Source: Elusimicrobiaceae bacterium (lineage in GTDB: Bacteria; Elusimicrobiota; Elusimicrobia; Elusimicrobiales; Elusimicrobiaceae). From it: 45,111 nt of DNA. Location of the stretch: assembly GCA_017534965.1 (NCBI GenBank), contig JAFXVA010000005.1:1-45111 (forward strand), written 5' to 3'. The notes below the pieces were generated by a model, which did no database searches, was not told the origin of the DNA, and saw only the letters and a program-made list of their open reading frames with translations. The position numbers and the translations under genes were made by a program. Below are positions 32,822-42,800 of the stretch, piece by piece (positions within the stretch are counted from its first letter, which is position 1; the number at the start of each line of letters is the position of its first letter).

Positions 32822-34630
32822 TTAATTACCTTTTTGTTTTAATTGATCTAAAATATTTTGTGCTGCCTCTATAATTTGAGAATTATTTTGTTTTCTAGCA
32901 TAAGTTATTGCATACTGCAAATTAGAAATACCCGCTTGAACATTATTATTTTGAGCATTTATAATACCCATGTAAAAATAAGAAGTAGCATCTTCTTTAT
33001 CATAAGCAATTGCTTGGCTAAAATCTTTTAAGGCCTGATTAGGATTATTTTCCATATTAGCAAAACCACGCATACGATAAGCGTTAGAATTTTCCGGATT
33101 AATTTTAAGAGATTGTTCTATATAAGGTAAGGCCTCTTGAACTTTACCTTGCCCTATTAAAGTGCTGCTTAAGCCGTCAAGTGCTTCTGCCATATTGGGA
33201 TTGTGCTTTAATGCTTCTTTATATCTTTGTTCTGCTAATTCTACATGGCCCAATCTAGCATGGGTAATAGCACTATTATAATAAGCGGAGGCCTCTTGAG
33301 GATATTTTTTAATCAAATTATCCCAATGGGTTAAGGCCTCTTGATATTTACCGCTGTTAAAAGCATTGGCCCCTTCAATAAAGTCTTTATCTTGTCTTGG
33401 AGAGGAAACCTGTTTACCTTCCCATAAATTTTGCATTTCTTGCGCTTGTTTTACCCCTTCTTTATTCCCCTGCGCTTGATATAATTCTTTAGCTTGCTGC
33501 ATATCCTGCTTTGCGCCCTTTTTATCGCCAATCATCTCTTTTAAAAGGGATCTGTCATACAAACTAGAGGCATCTTTAGGGTTTAAACTAAGGGCTTTTG
33601 TATAATCAGCAATTGCGGCTTTGGGATCTTTTGCAGCCCTATTAATTTGTGCTCTTTGTTTATATAAATCAGCTTCCTTAGGATTAAGTTCTATTGCCTT
33701 ATTTATGGCCTCTAAAGCACCTTTTATATCGCCGGTAGCTTGCTTTTTATAGGCCTCATCTTTATAATCAAGAAAAGTTTTTTGTGCTGTTTCCTGTTTA
33801 AATTTTTGCCCTGCCTGTTCGCGCATAGAAGCCGCATAAGATTCAAAATCAGGCATAACGCCAGGTTCAGAACCAGCCCTTTGTCTTGCTTCTTTAAACT
33901 TTTCAAGCATACTGCTGGTATTTGATAAACTTGTCATAAGTTGGCTGGTATATTGTTTATTAAGGGCTTCATTGGAAGAAGTTTTAAAAACAGGTTGTTC
34001 TTGGGCACTTTGCTTGTTTGTTTGGGTAGAAACATTTTTATTGTTTTGATCTCTTTGCGCTACTATTGCACTTGCCACTTGATAAGCTTGATTTGCCTGA
34101 TCAAGAGATTTTTTATTACCGCTTTTATCAAAGAGCGTTGCCGCCTTTTTAAAATCTTCTTTTGCTAGGCCGTAAGAACCTAAATTGATATTGGCAAGAC
34201 CTCTGTTAAAAAAGTTTTCTCCTTTAGAAGAATCTAAATTTATTGCCACAGATAAATCACGCCTTGCTGCTTCATAATTGCCAAGCATATAATTAACAGC
34301 ACCGCGATTCATATATGCTTGAGTATTACGGCCATCATAATATAAGGCCTTATCGTAAAAAGATAAAGCTTCTTTAAGTTTGCCGTTTTTAGCAAGATAA
34401 TCTGCTTTTTGCTGGTAGGCATTAGAATCGGTAGGATTTAGCTCTATATATTTATCTAAAGCTTCTAAAATATTTAAAGGATTTTTAAGAGCGGGTTTAG
34501 AATCTGTCTTTTCCTGAACTGAAACAGCAGGTTTATTTGAAACTAAAGTATCACTTGTTTTTTGAGGAAGTGAAAAGAAAACTGCTAAAGTTAAAATAAC
34601 ACCTATAATAACACCTATAATAACTTTCAT
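32822..34630 (-). CDS. membrane-anchored TPR protein
   Basis: The 602-aa protein has an N-terminal membrane anchor (VIIGVIIGVILTLAVFF) and three TPR blocks at about 55-175, 295-400 and 425-590, for example YLAKNGKLKEALSFYDKALY, AIELNPKEADLYKQRAQINR and AITHARLGHVELAEQRYKEA. A low-complexity linker (Gln, Asn, Lys, Ser) separates the first two blocks. It is probably a periplasm-facing scaffold. It sits 3 bases after the Cas4-like gene and 10 before the TM0106-type gene; no functional link is evident. Confidence 0.87.
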   Translation of the reverse strand: MKVIIGVIIGVILTLAVFFSLPQKTSDTLVSNKPAVSVQEKTDSKPALKNPLNILEALDKYIELNPTDSNAYQQKADYLAKNGKLKEALSFYDKALYYDGRNTQAYMNRGAVNYMLGNYEAARRDLSVAINLDSSKGENFFNRGLANINLGSYGLAKEDFKKAATLFDKSGNKKSLDQANQAYQVASAIVAQRDQNNKNVSTQTNKQSAQEQPVFKTSSNEALNKQYTSQLMTSLSNTSSMLEKFKEARQRAGSEPGVMPDFESYAASMREQAGQKFKQETAQKTFLDYKDEAYKKQATGDIKGALEAINKAIELNPKEADLYKQRAQINRAAKDPKAAIADYTKALSLNPKDASSLYDRSLLKEMIGDKKGAKQDMQQAKELYQAQGNKEGVKQAQEMQNLWEGKQVSSPRQDKDFIEGANAFNSGKYQEALTHWDNLIKKYPQEASAYYNSAITHARLGHVELAEQRYKEALKHNPNMAEALDGLSSTLIGQGKVQEALPYIEQSLKINPENSNAYRMRGFANMENNPNQALKDFSQAIAYDKEDATSYFYMGIINAQNNNVQAGISNLQYAITYARKQNNSQIIEAAQNILDQLKQKGN

Positions 34631-34633
34631 AAT

Positions 34634-35362
34634 TTATATCTCCTCTTTTGCTGTGCTATTAGGACAGCGATTTTTGAGTAAACAATTTGCACAATGCTCC
34701 TGATTGGGTTTAAATTCTTCTTTTAAAATAAGTTCGCCCGTCTTAATAAAAGTTTCTAAAATTTCTTCTTCGTTAAAATCTTTAAAATCGGCACTTGCTT
34801 TTGTATTATTGGAAACGAAATAAATAGAAGCTTTGCCTTCCTTCATATTCCAATATCTTTTTGCACCGACACTATAGATGCCTAGTTGTAAAGAATCTTT
34901 GGCTTTAAAATCTGTGGGAGGTTCTAAATCTGTTTTATAATCAATAACTTCCCAAGTATCTTGACCGATTTTATCTATGCGATCAATTTTACCGCGAATA
35001 GTCCATTCATCATAGTCAAAAATAAATTCTTTTTCGGTAGAAATCACTTCACTCTTGCGCTGGGCGTCTTTTTCAGCATATTCTTGAAGCATTTCTTTAC
35101 CTTTAAGGTAATATTCCATTTGCTCTTGTGCGCTTTGATATCCGCCACTAATAAAATATTTGTTATAAAATTTTAAAATGCCGTTAAAAGATTTTGTAGA
35201 GTGATAGGCCTCTAAAGTCCTGTGAACACTAACCCCAAGAGAACTTGCCGCAATAAGCCCCTCTTTAAAACCTTTAACATATTTTTGTTTAAAGAGATAA
35301 GGACACTCTTTATAAGTTTTTACTTTGGAATAATTAAGTTCACGCGGTTTATATTCAAACAT
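34634..35362 (-). CDS. Cas4/RecB-like PD-(D/E)XK exonuclease with Fe-S cysteines
   Basis: The 242-aa protein shows the RecB-family nuclease order: N-terminal YSKVKTYKECPYLFK (C20), H47 in GVSVHRTLE, D127 in RGKIDRID, D141-x-K143 in VIDYKTD, and the helix LQLGIYSVGAKRYW (QxxxY motif). The C-terminal C224-AN-C227-x5-C233 completes a four-Cys [4Fe-4S] set with C20, as in Cas4 and AddB. These enzymes resect DNA ends. No CRISPR array or cas genes are near, so it is a general RecB-like nuclease. It overlaps rsmD by 8 bases. Confidence 0.9.
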   Translation of the reverse strand: MFEYKPRELNYSKVKTYKECPYLFKQKYVKGFKEGLIAASSLGVSVHRTLEAYHSTKSFNGILKFYNKYFISGGYQSAQEQMEYYLKGKEMLQEYAEKDAQRKSEVISTEKEFIFDYDEWTIRGKIDRIDKIGQDTWEVIDYKTDLEPPTDFKAKDSLQLGIYSVGAKRYWNMKEGKASIYFVSNNTKASADFKDFNEEEILETFIKTGELILKEEFKPNQEHCANCLLKNRCPNSTAKEEI

Positions 35363-35936
35363 TTTTGTGCCTTAAAAAATGGACTAGCGTATCGCCATAT
35401 TTTTCTTCTCGGAAGATTTCAAAATCTTCTGGCACTTTAAAAGTTTCTTTTTTATGATGCTGGGCAACGATAAGGCCCTGTTTTGAAAGAAGTTTACAAA
35501 CAGCTATTTGCTCCAAAACAGGTTCTGTAAAACTTAAAGGGTTATTTTTAATATCCCTATAAGGCGGGCCCATAAAAATAATATCAAAACCTTCAGGTGT
35601 GTTATAGGCACTTAACCATTTAAGAGGTTTTAACAAATCACCTTTTAAAACTACGGCTTTATCTGTAAAACCAAGATGGTCAAGATTGCGTTTGACATTT
35701 TTAATACAAGCAAGTTCCCAATCCACCATAACAACCTTTTGTGCTCCGCGGGAAATTGCTTCTAAAGAAACATTACCCGTTCCACAAAATAAATCAAGCA
35801 TAAAAGCGCCTGTTATGCGAGGACGTAAAATATCAAATACCGATTGTTTAATTCTATCAGAAATCGGCTTTACAGGTAATTTCTTTGATACAGAAAATAT
35901 CTTGCGTCCGCGCGCTGTGCCGGCAATAATTCTCAT
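35355..35936 (-). CDS. rsmD: RsmD-like 16S rRNA methyltransferase with unusual motif IV
   Basis: The 193-aa protein matches RsmD (m2G966 of 16S rRNA): RIIAGTARGRKI at the start, ISDRIKQSVFDIL, and the SAM-binding motif LDLFCGTGNVSLEAISRGA. The catalytic motif IV, normally DPPY/F, reads GPPY here (G123-P-P-Y126). The loss of that acidic residue is read directly from the codon GGC and could impair methylation, or a neighbouring residue may compensate. The gene starts within the stop of the response-regulator gene (TAATG). Length is normal. Confidence 0.9.
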   Translation of the reverse strand: MRIIAGTARGRKIFSVSKKLPVKPISDRIKQSVFDILRPRITGAFMLDLFCGTGNVSLEAISRGAQKVVMVDWELACIKNVKRNLDHLGFTDKAVVLKGDLLKPLKWLSAYNTPEGFDIIFMGPPYRDIKNNPLSFTEPVLEQIAVCKLLSKQGLIVAQHHKKETFKVPEDFEIFREEKYGDTLVHFLRHKNV

Positions 35937-36577
35937 TATATATGCGCAATGCCTTCTTTTATTGCATAACGAATTAAATCTGCTTGTTTATGCAATTTCA
36001 ATTTATGCATAATATTATTTCTATGCACATGAACGGTATTTAAAGAAAGACCAAATTCATCTGCAATTTTACGGCTGGAATAACCTTCCGCAACAAGTTG
36101 TAAAATTTCTTTTTCTTTAGCTGTAAGAACATGAGCGCTTTTTTTACCGCTTGCTTTATTTAAAAAACCCTCAAAAACATAATTGGAAATACTGGAACAT
36201 AAAAAGAATTTATCTTTACAAACATCATCTATTGCATTTAGAACTTCGTCTATAGTAGATACCTTTATTACAAAACCGTTTGCTCCGGCTCTGATGGCTC
36301 TTTCTACAGAAATTCTATCATCATACATACTTAAAATTATTACTTTTGCCTCTTTTCTTATTTTTTTCAATTTTTTTGTAGCTTCTATCCCATTTAAAAG
36401 AGGCATGGAAATATCCACAAGGAAAATATCCACTTTTAAACTTTCCGGTAATTCAAGCAATTCCTTGCCGTTTGAAACCTCTGCAACAACTTGAATATCT
36501 TTTCTCTTTCTTTCAAGAGCGGCTTTTATACCGCTGCGAACCATTACATGGTCATCTGCCAAAACTATATTTACCAT
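35936..36577 (-). CDS. NarL/LuxR-type response regulator
   Basis: The ATG at 36577 has AGGAAGG 4 bases upstream and overlaps the kinase stop (ATGGTAA); a longer TTG frame to 36610 is unlikely. The 213-aa product has a receiver domain with acidic pair D8-D9, phospho-acceptor D55 (FLVDISMP) and K104-like residue in FVIKVST, followed by a LuxR-type helix-turn-helix (LTAKEKEILQLVAEGYSSRK). It should be phosphorylated by the kinase encoded just upstream and bind promoters as a dimer. Targets are unknown. Confidence 0.93.
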   Translation of the reverse strand: MVNIVLADDHVMVRSGIKAALERKRKDIQVVAEVSNGKELLELPESLKVDIFLVDISMPLLNGIEATKKLKKIRKEAKVIILSMYDDRISVERAIRAGANGFVIKVSTIDEVLNAIDDVCKDKFFLCSSISNYVFEGFLNKASGKKSAHVLTAKEKEILQLVAEGYSSRKIADEFGLSLNTVHVHRNNIMHKLKLHKQADLIRYAIKEGIAHI

Positions 36578-37617
36578 ACAACCTTCCTCATATAAGAGAT
36601 TTTGGGACAACGCACACTTACTAATGTTCCTTTACCGCTTTTGCCTTTTATTTCAAAGTTTCCGCCTATACAAGAAACACTTTCCCTCATACCGAGTAGT
36701 CCCATTTTTTTAACGGAATTTGATTTTATTTCTTTATAACCAATTCCGTCATCTTTTATCGTTAATAAAATAGAAGCAGGGGCTTCTTTCAAAGTTATCC
36801 ATATATTTTTTGCCTGTGCATGTTTAAAAATATTATTAATGGATTCCTGAACACAACGATATAAAACAATTTTTACTTCTTCAGATAGGTTTACGTCTTC
36901 GGCTATTTGATAATCAAAATGGAAACTAAGGCCGGAAGAAAACTGCAAACTATCTATCAAATCTTTTATGGCGCAAACAATCCCGATTTCCCTTAATTGC
37001 GGAGGGCGAACGGAAATTATTATTTTGCGCATTCTTTGCGTAATATTTTTAATTGTATCTTCTAATTCTTGAACTTTTTTTAAAGCAGAATCTGTTTTAT
37101 GTTCCATTATGTCTGCTTTTAAAATGCTTATAACAGAATTTAATAAAACCGCCCCGGAACCTACTTCATCATGAAAAGCAGAGGCAATTTGACGTTTTTC
37201 TTCTTCTCTAACTTTAATTAAAAGACGGGTAAAACTATCCCCTGCCTTATCAGCAATAAAAATATCTTTTTGTTCCCCCATATTTACCCCTTCAAGTTGT
37301 TTGACTATGCAAAAGAGACTTTCAACTTGTTCAAAATTTTTTTCTAGGGGGATTAAAGTTGATTCATAAAAAGAAGTTTTATCTGTCATTAAAAACCATT
37401 CATAGACAATCCGGTTATTCTCAAACGCTTTTTTGTGAGAAAAGCCATGAATATCATTTTTGGCTAAAAAAATCTTTTTATCTATTTTACCAGAGGAATT
37501 ATCATACAAAACCTCTATTTTGCCCCCTTTATATAAACGATAAACATAAATATATTGTGCGTGGGGAGCAATTTCTGTAAAAAGATCGGTTTGAGTATGA
37601 TGTTTTGTATCTAACAT
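36571..37617 (-). CDS. cytoplasmic histidine kinase of the NarX/DegS (HisKA_3) class
   Basis: The 348-aa protein has no membrane segment. An unrecognised N-terminal sensor region (about 1-125) is followed by HisKA_3 with the phospho-acceptor H149 (SAFHDEVGSG) and a HATPase_c domain at about 240-340 (CVQESINNIFKHAQAKNIWI, IKDDGIGY, KMGLLGMRESV, GKSGKGT). It probably senses an internal signal or works with a membrane partner elsewhere. It is the first gene of the operon and is divergent from the PBP1A gene; a TATAAT on the minus strand (37642-37637) lies 19 bases before its ATG. Confidence 0.92.
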   Translation of the reverse strand: MLDTKHHTQTDLFTEIAPHAQYIYVYRLYKGGKIEVLYDNSSGKIDKKIFLAKNDIHGFSHKKAFENNRIVYEWFLMTDKTSFYESTLIPLEKNFEQVESLFCIVKQLEGVNMGEQKDIFIADKAGDSFTRLLIKVREEEKRQIASAFHDEVGSGAVLLNSVISILKADIMEHKTDSALKKVQELEDTIKNITQRMRKIIISVRPPQLREIGIVCAIKDLIDSLQFSSGLSFHFDYQIAEDVNLSEEVKIVLYRCVQESINNIFKHAQAKNIWITLKEAPASILLTIKDDGIGYKEIKSNSVKKMGLLGMRESVSCIGGNFEIKGKSGKGTLVSVRCPKISYMRKVVW

Positions 37618-37649
37618 AAATTAAGTCTCTATACTTATTATATATTATT

Positions 37650-37686
37650 TTGACATTTTTATTTTATCTTACATAATTGCTATAAT
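37650..37686 (+). promoter_or_regulatory. PBP1A promoter elements with very short leader
   Basis: Two options overlap: TTGACA (37650-37655) with CATAAT (37672-37677) at 16-base spacing, or the extended -10 TGCTATAAT (37678-37686). The second ends 8 bases before the ATG at 37695. No ribosome site is seen. Either choice gives a leader of about 0-12 bases. Confidence 0.55.
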
Positions 37687-37694
37687 AAAAGTAA

Positions 37695-39815
37695 ATGAAG
37701 ATTTTAAAATCAAAAATATTTATTTTTTCTTTTATAGGATGTGCGCTCTTACTTATTTTAATAAGCGCCTGTTCTTTATATGTTATTTTATCGGGTATGC
37801 CCCCCGTCTATGAACTGGAAGAGTATACCCCATCTCTAACAAGTAAAGTATTTGATAGAAACGGCAAATTAATTTATGAATTTTCTGTAGAAAAAAGGCA
37901 AATGGTGCCCCTTGATGAAATACCGGTTGATATACAAAATGCCGTAATTTCTATGGAAGATAGAAACTTTTTTAACCATGCGGGATTTTCCATAAAAGCC
38001 ATCTTGCGTGCTTTAATTAATGACGTTGTTTTACGTAAAGCGGCGCAAGGCGGTTCTACTTTAACCCAGCAATTATCAAGAGGGGTCTTTTTAAATAAGG
38101 AAAAAAAGATTATCCGTAAAATAAGGGAAATTTTCCTTTCCGTTCAAATTGAAGCCCTTTTTAGTAAACAGGAAATTTTAAAACTTTATCTAAATGAAAT
38201 TTATTTAGGAGAAGGAACTTACGGCGTAAAAGCAGCCGCAAAAAAATATTTTGATAAAGATTTAAGCGAGTTAACCCTTGGCGAAAGTGCTATGCTTGTA
38301 GGTATTATTCCTTTGCCAAGCCGCTATAATCCATTTGCAAATCCGGAAATGGCAAAAACAAGAAGAGCACTTGTTTTAAATTCTATGGTGGAAACAGGTT
38401 TTATTACTAAAGAAGAAGCCGAAAAAGCAAAACAGGAACCTTTACCGACACGCGCCTCCGTAACAGCTGATAAGCCAGGTCTTTATTTTATTGAATATGT
38501 CCGCAGAATTTTAGAGCCCAAATATGGCGTTGAAACATTCTGGAAAGGCGGTTTAAATATCTATACCACTATTGATATAGATAAACAGGCAAAAGCAGAA
38601 GAAATAATGAACGCCAAACTGCATGAGTATGATTTAAAAATTGCCCAAAATTTAGGTATTGAAGTTATAGAAGATGATACCCCCACAGAAGAAAGTTTGG
38701 AAGATGAAGATGCTACTCAACAGGAAGATAAAGAACAAAAAGAATATCCTCAGTTACAAGGGGCTTTTTACGCAAGAGATGTTAAGAGCGGTGCTATAAG
38801 AATTATGGTCGGAGGTAGAAATTATGAAGAATCCCGCTTTAACCGCGCAACTCAGGCAAAACGCCAGCCGGGGTCTTCCTTTAAACCTTTTGTTTGGATG
38901 GCTGCTTTGGAAAAAGGTTATACCCCCTCTTCTTTAATAAAAGATTTGGAAATGGTCTTTTATTATGACGGAAGAAATTGGCGTGTTTTTGATGAAGCAA
39001 AAGACCAATATTCCCTGCAACTTGCAGCCCAGCCTTTTATGCTAAGTAAAGATTTTGATGTTTGGGCCCCTAAAAACTTTGGTGGAAAATCTTCCGGTTG
39101 GGTTACTATGCGAAGAGCTTTGGAACTTTCCAAAAACTTAGCCGCAATTAACCTTATTGATGCTGTTGGTATTGATAAAACAAGAGATGTCGCAAGAAGA
39201 GCCGGTATTGTTTCTTCTTTACCAAAAGCACCGGCTTTAGCTTTAGGTGTTTCCGTTGTTACTCTGGAGGAACTTACCAATGCTATGAGTACTTTTGCTA
39301 ACGGCGGCATACAAACCCCTTCCTACGCAATAGAAAGAGTGGAAAATCAATATGGTCGCGTTCTTGAAGAACATATTCCTTCTGAGAAAGAAGCTTTTTC
39401 GCCTCAAGATGCCTATTTACTTATTAATATGATGCAAGGTGTTGTGCAAAGAGGAACCGGTGGTGCTGCACGTATCTTAAATAGACCGGTTGCCGCAAAA
39501 ACAGGCACTTCCCAAAGCCACAGAGATACTTGGTTTATTGCTATGACCCCGCAACTTGCAAGCGGTGCTTGGATGGGGTATGATGACGATACCTCCCAAG
39601 AAACCGGCAGATGGACCGGCGGTGGTGCCGTTGCCCCTTGGGCAAGTGCAATTTTAGCAGAAATTTTAAAAGATGAGCCCTCAACCGAGTTCCCCGTTCC
39701 CGAAGATATTTCCTTTAGCTTTGTTAACCCGGAAACAGGTAAACTTGCCACTGCTAACGATAGAAATAAAGTATTAGAAGCTTTCAAAAAAGGGACAGAA
39801 CCTAGCTCTTTCTAA
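37695..39815 (+). CDS. mrcA: class A penicillin-binding protein 1A
   Basis: The 706-aa protein has one N-terminal membrane anchor, a GT51 glycosyltransferase domain (ISMEDRNFFNH near 92, GGSTLTQQLSRGVF, then KQEILKLYLNEIYLG) and a transpeptidase domain with SSFK near 394, SKN (LELSKNLAAINL) and KTGTS near 601. It polymerises and cross-links peptidoglycan. An acidic, low-complexity insert (about 325-350, rich in Glu, Asp, Gln) lies between the domains. It is slightly shorter than E. coli PBP1A. It is divergent from the kinase gene and 18 bases before mfd. Confidence 0.95.
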   Translation: MKILKSKIFIFSFIGCALLLILISACSLYVILSGMPPVYELEEYTPSLTSKVFDRNGKLIYEFSVEKRQMVPLDEIPVDIQNAVISMEDRNFFNHAGFSIKAILRALINDVVLRKAAQGGSTLTQQLSRGVFLNKEKKIIRKIREIFLSVQIEALFSKQEILKLYLNEIYLGEGTYGVKAAAKKYFDKDLSELTLGESAMLVGIIPLPSRYNPFANPEMAKTRRALVLNSMVETGFITKEEAEKAKQEPLPTRASVTADKPGLYFIEYVRRILEPKYGVETFWKGGLNIYTTIDIDKQAKAEEIMNAKLHEYDLKIAQNLGIEVIEDDTPTEESLEDEDATQQEDKEQKEYPQLQGAFYARDVKSGAIRIMVGGRNYEESRFNRATQAKRQPGSSFKPFVWMAALEKGYTPSSLIKDLEMVFYYDGRNWRVFDEAKDQYSLQLAAQPFMLSKDFDVWAPKNFGGKSSGWVTMRRALELSKNLAAINLIDAVGIDKTRDVARRAGIVSSLPKAPALALGVSVVTLEELTNAMSTFANGGIQTPSYAIERVENQYGRVLEEHIPSEKEAFSPQDAYLLINMMQGVVQRGTGGAARILNRPVAAKTGTSQSHRDTWFIAMTPQLASGAWMGYDDDTSQETGRWTGGGAVAPWASAILAEILKDEPSTEFPVPEDISFSFVNPETGKLATANDRNKVLEAFKKGTEPSSF

Positions 39816-39833
39816 TAAAAATATTTCAATTTT

Positions 39834-42800
39834 ATGCAAGAAAATTCTTTAAAAATACCTTCCTGTCAAGCAGCAGCTTATTATTTGGCTAATTTAGATA
39901 AAAATAACCTTTTATTTGCCGCTAATGATGAAAAAGAACTTGAAGAATTTTCTTGTTCTTTTGAAACTTTTTCAGATAAAAAAATAATTATAATAAATGA
40001 AGACAAAAATACTCTTTACACAGCTTTAAATGAGCTTTTATTAAGTGAGAAAAAAATAATTTGCACTCTTTACAAAAACCTACTTACAGAAATACCCGGT
40101 AAAAAAGATTTTAAAAATTCTCTTTTAACTTTAAAAAATGCTCAAATTATCAATCGCAGTATTGTAGTAAATTTTTTAAACGAAAATGGCTATGACAGGG
40201 CTGATTTTACCGAAAAATCCGGCGAGTATGCTTTGCGCGGAAGCATAGTTGATATTTTCCCCATAAACAGCACTTTACCTGTTCGTTTATATTTCAGCGC
40301 AAATCAAATCTCAAGTATTGCTTTGTTTGATATTGATACTCAAAATACAAAAAACACTCTTGAGGAAATTACTATTTTACCGGCTATACAAAAACAAAAT
40401 TTTTCCACTTTGGCAAATTGGACAAAAGATTTTTCTTACTACTTTTGGAGTCCAAGTGAAGATTTTAAAGAAGATTTTGCTGAGGCACAAATACTTTCCC
40501 CTTTAGCGCTAAAAGATACCCCCTTTAAACTTAATGAAAGTTTTAACAGCAATTTAGACTTGCTTGAAAAATATACGGAAAATTTAATAAAAAAAGGATT
40601 TAAAATTATTTTTTACACTTTGAACTCCGGCGAAAAAAACCGCTTAGAAGAAGTTTTTTCCCAATATCAAACACTCTCTAAATTACCTCTTGTTATAGCC
40701 CCTTTAACAAAAGGGTTTATTCAAACGGAAGAAAAAAAAGGCTTTATAACTTCAAGCGAGGTTTTTAACAGAATTTATAGAAGAAATTCCCTAATAAAAA
40801 ATCTTGATATAAATAAAACCCGCATAAAATTTAAAGATTTACAAACAGGGGATTATATCGTTCACCAGGAGCATGGTATCGGCAGGTATGGCGGAATAAA
40901 AACTTTAACCAATGATAATGTGCCGCTTGATTGCTTGCTGATAGAATATAAACATGGCGAAAAACTCTATGTCCCAATCAGTGATTTTAGAAAAATACAA
41001 AAATATATCGGCGTAAAAGGTAAAGCACCAAAAATATCTTCTTTAAGTTCTAACACCTGGCGCGAAGTAAAAAAACGCGTTAGAGAAAATGCACAAAAAA
41101 CCGCTAAGGAAATTTTAACTTTAGAAGCTTTAAGACGCGCAAATGAAGCAACTATTTTAAATGGAGATGAACGCCTAGAAAGAGAATTTGAAGATTCCTT
41201 TCCTTATGAGCAAACACCCGATCAAATAAAAGCCACTCACGAAATATCTTCTGATTTAACATCTCCTGTTCCTATGGATAGAGTGTTAATAGGAGATGTC
41301 GGTTTTGGCAAAACAGAAGTTGCCATGCGCGCTGCCTTAAAAGCCGTTTTAAGCCAAACGCAAGTTTTAGTTTTAGTGCCGACAACCGTGCTTGCAGCGC
41401 AACATTATCAAACTTTTTCCTCTCGCTTGGCTGGCTTTCCTATAAATATTGCAATGATGAGCCGTTTTCAAACAAAAAAAGAACAAACAAAAATAGCTCA
41501 AGATCTTAAAAAAGGACTTATAGATATTGTTATAGGAACCCACCGCCTTTTATCAAAAGATATTGTTTTTAAAAAGCTAGGCCTTTGTATTATTGATGAA
41601 GAACACCGCTTTGGCGTAAAACAAAAAGAAAAAATAAAAACAAAAGCCCTTGGCGTGCATACTTTAATGCTTTCCGCTACCCCAATACCTAGAACTTTAA
41701 ACCAATCTCTTTCAAGTTTAAGGCAGATGTCTTTAATAGAAACGCCCCCGCAAGGGCGTATGGCGGTGCAAACTATTTTAAGCCCACAAGATGATGATCT
41801 TATAGCCCAAGCCATACAAGCAGAAGTTGATAGGGGCGGGCAAGTGTTTTATGTTTATAATCGGGTGGAAACTATGCCGGCAAAACTTGCCCATTTAAAA
41901 GAACTTTTACCTCTTGTAAAAATTGCTTATGCTCACGGACAAATGCCGGAAAAAGAATTAGAGCAAACTCTTTGGGATTTTTATAATAAAAAATATGATG
42001 TTTTGCTCGCTTCTACTATTATAGAATCAGGCCTTGATATAACAAATGCCAATACTTTAATTATTGAAGATGCACAAGATTTCGGTCTTGCCCAGCTTTA
42101 TCAATTAAGAGGAAGAATAGGCAGAAATAATAACAAGGCCTATTGCTATTTACTTCACCCTAAAAACCTTCTAACTAAAAGAGAAGATCAAGATTATGCC
42201 CTTGATAGTTTTTTTGGCAAAATAACAAAAAAACAAAAAGAACCCAACAGCGAAGCCAAAAAACGTTTAGAAGCAATTATGGAATTTACCCAACTTGGCA
42301 GTGGTTTTAAACTTGCTTTGAGAGATTTGGAAATTAGAGGTGCCGGTGAACTTTTAGGAGTTAAACAAAGCGGCTACGCCGGTGAAGTCGGCCTTAGTAT
42401 GTATTGTGATTTAGTTGCCAGCGAAGTAAAAAGATTAAAAGGCGAAGTTGTTGAACGTAAATTTTACGCAACAACAAATTTACATATTCCTGCTTATATT
42501 CCGCCTGATTATTTGCCAAATGATGACGAGAGATTAAGATATTATAAAGAATTTCTTGAAGCAACTTACGAGGAAAAACAAGCCCTTCTAAAAAAACTTG
42601 AAGATATTTGCGGCCCTGCGCCAAAAGAACTTAAGAATTTGCTTGAAGTTATGCAAATAAGCGCTGAGGCCGGTAAAAACCATATCCGCCATATAGAAGC
42701 AACAACGGATTATACTGAGTTTTTCTTTATCAGAAATTATAAAATGCCCGCAGAAATTATAACAAAACTTTTAGAACTTTTTAGAGGTAAAATAAAATTT

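Noticed and set aside
32822-34630. TPR proteins as Sel1-type or secretion-specific components
   Set aside because: Repeat spacing fits ordinary TPR units and there is no marker for a particular secretion system.
34634-35362. Cas4 of a CRISPR-Cas locus
   Set aside because: No cas1, cas2 or other cas genes and no repeat-spacer array are visible in the window; the gene sits in an operon with rsmD and a TPR gene.
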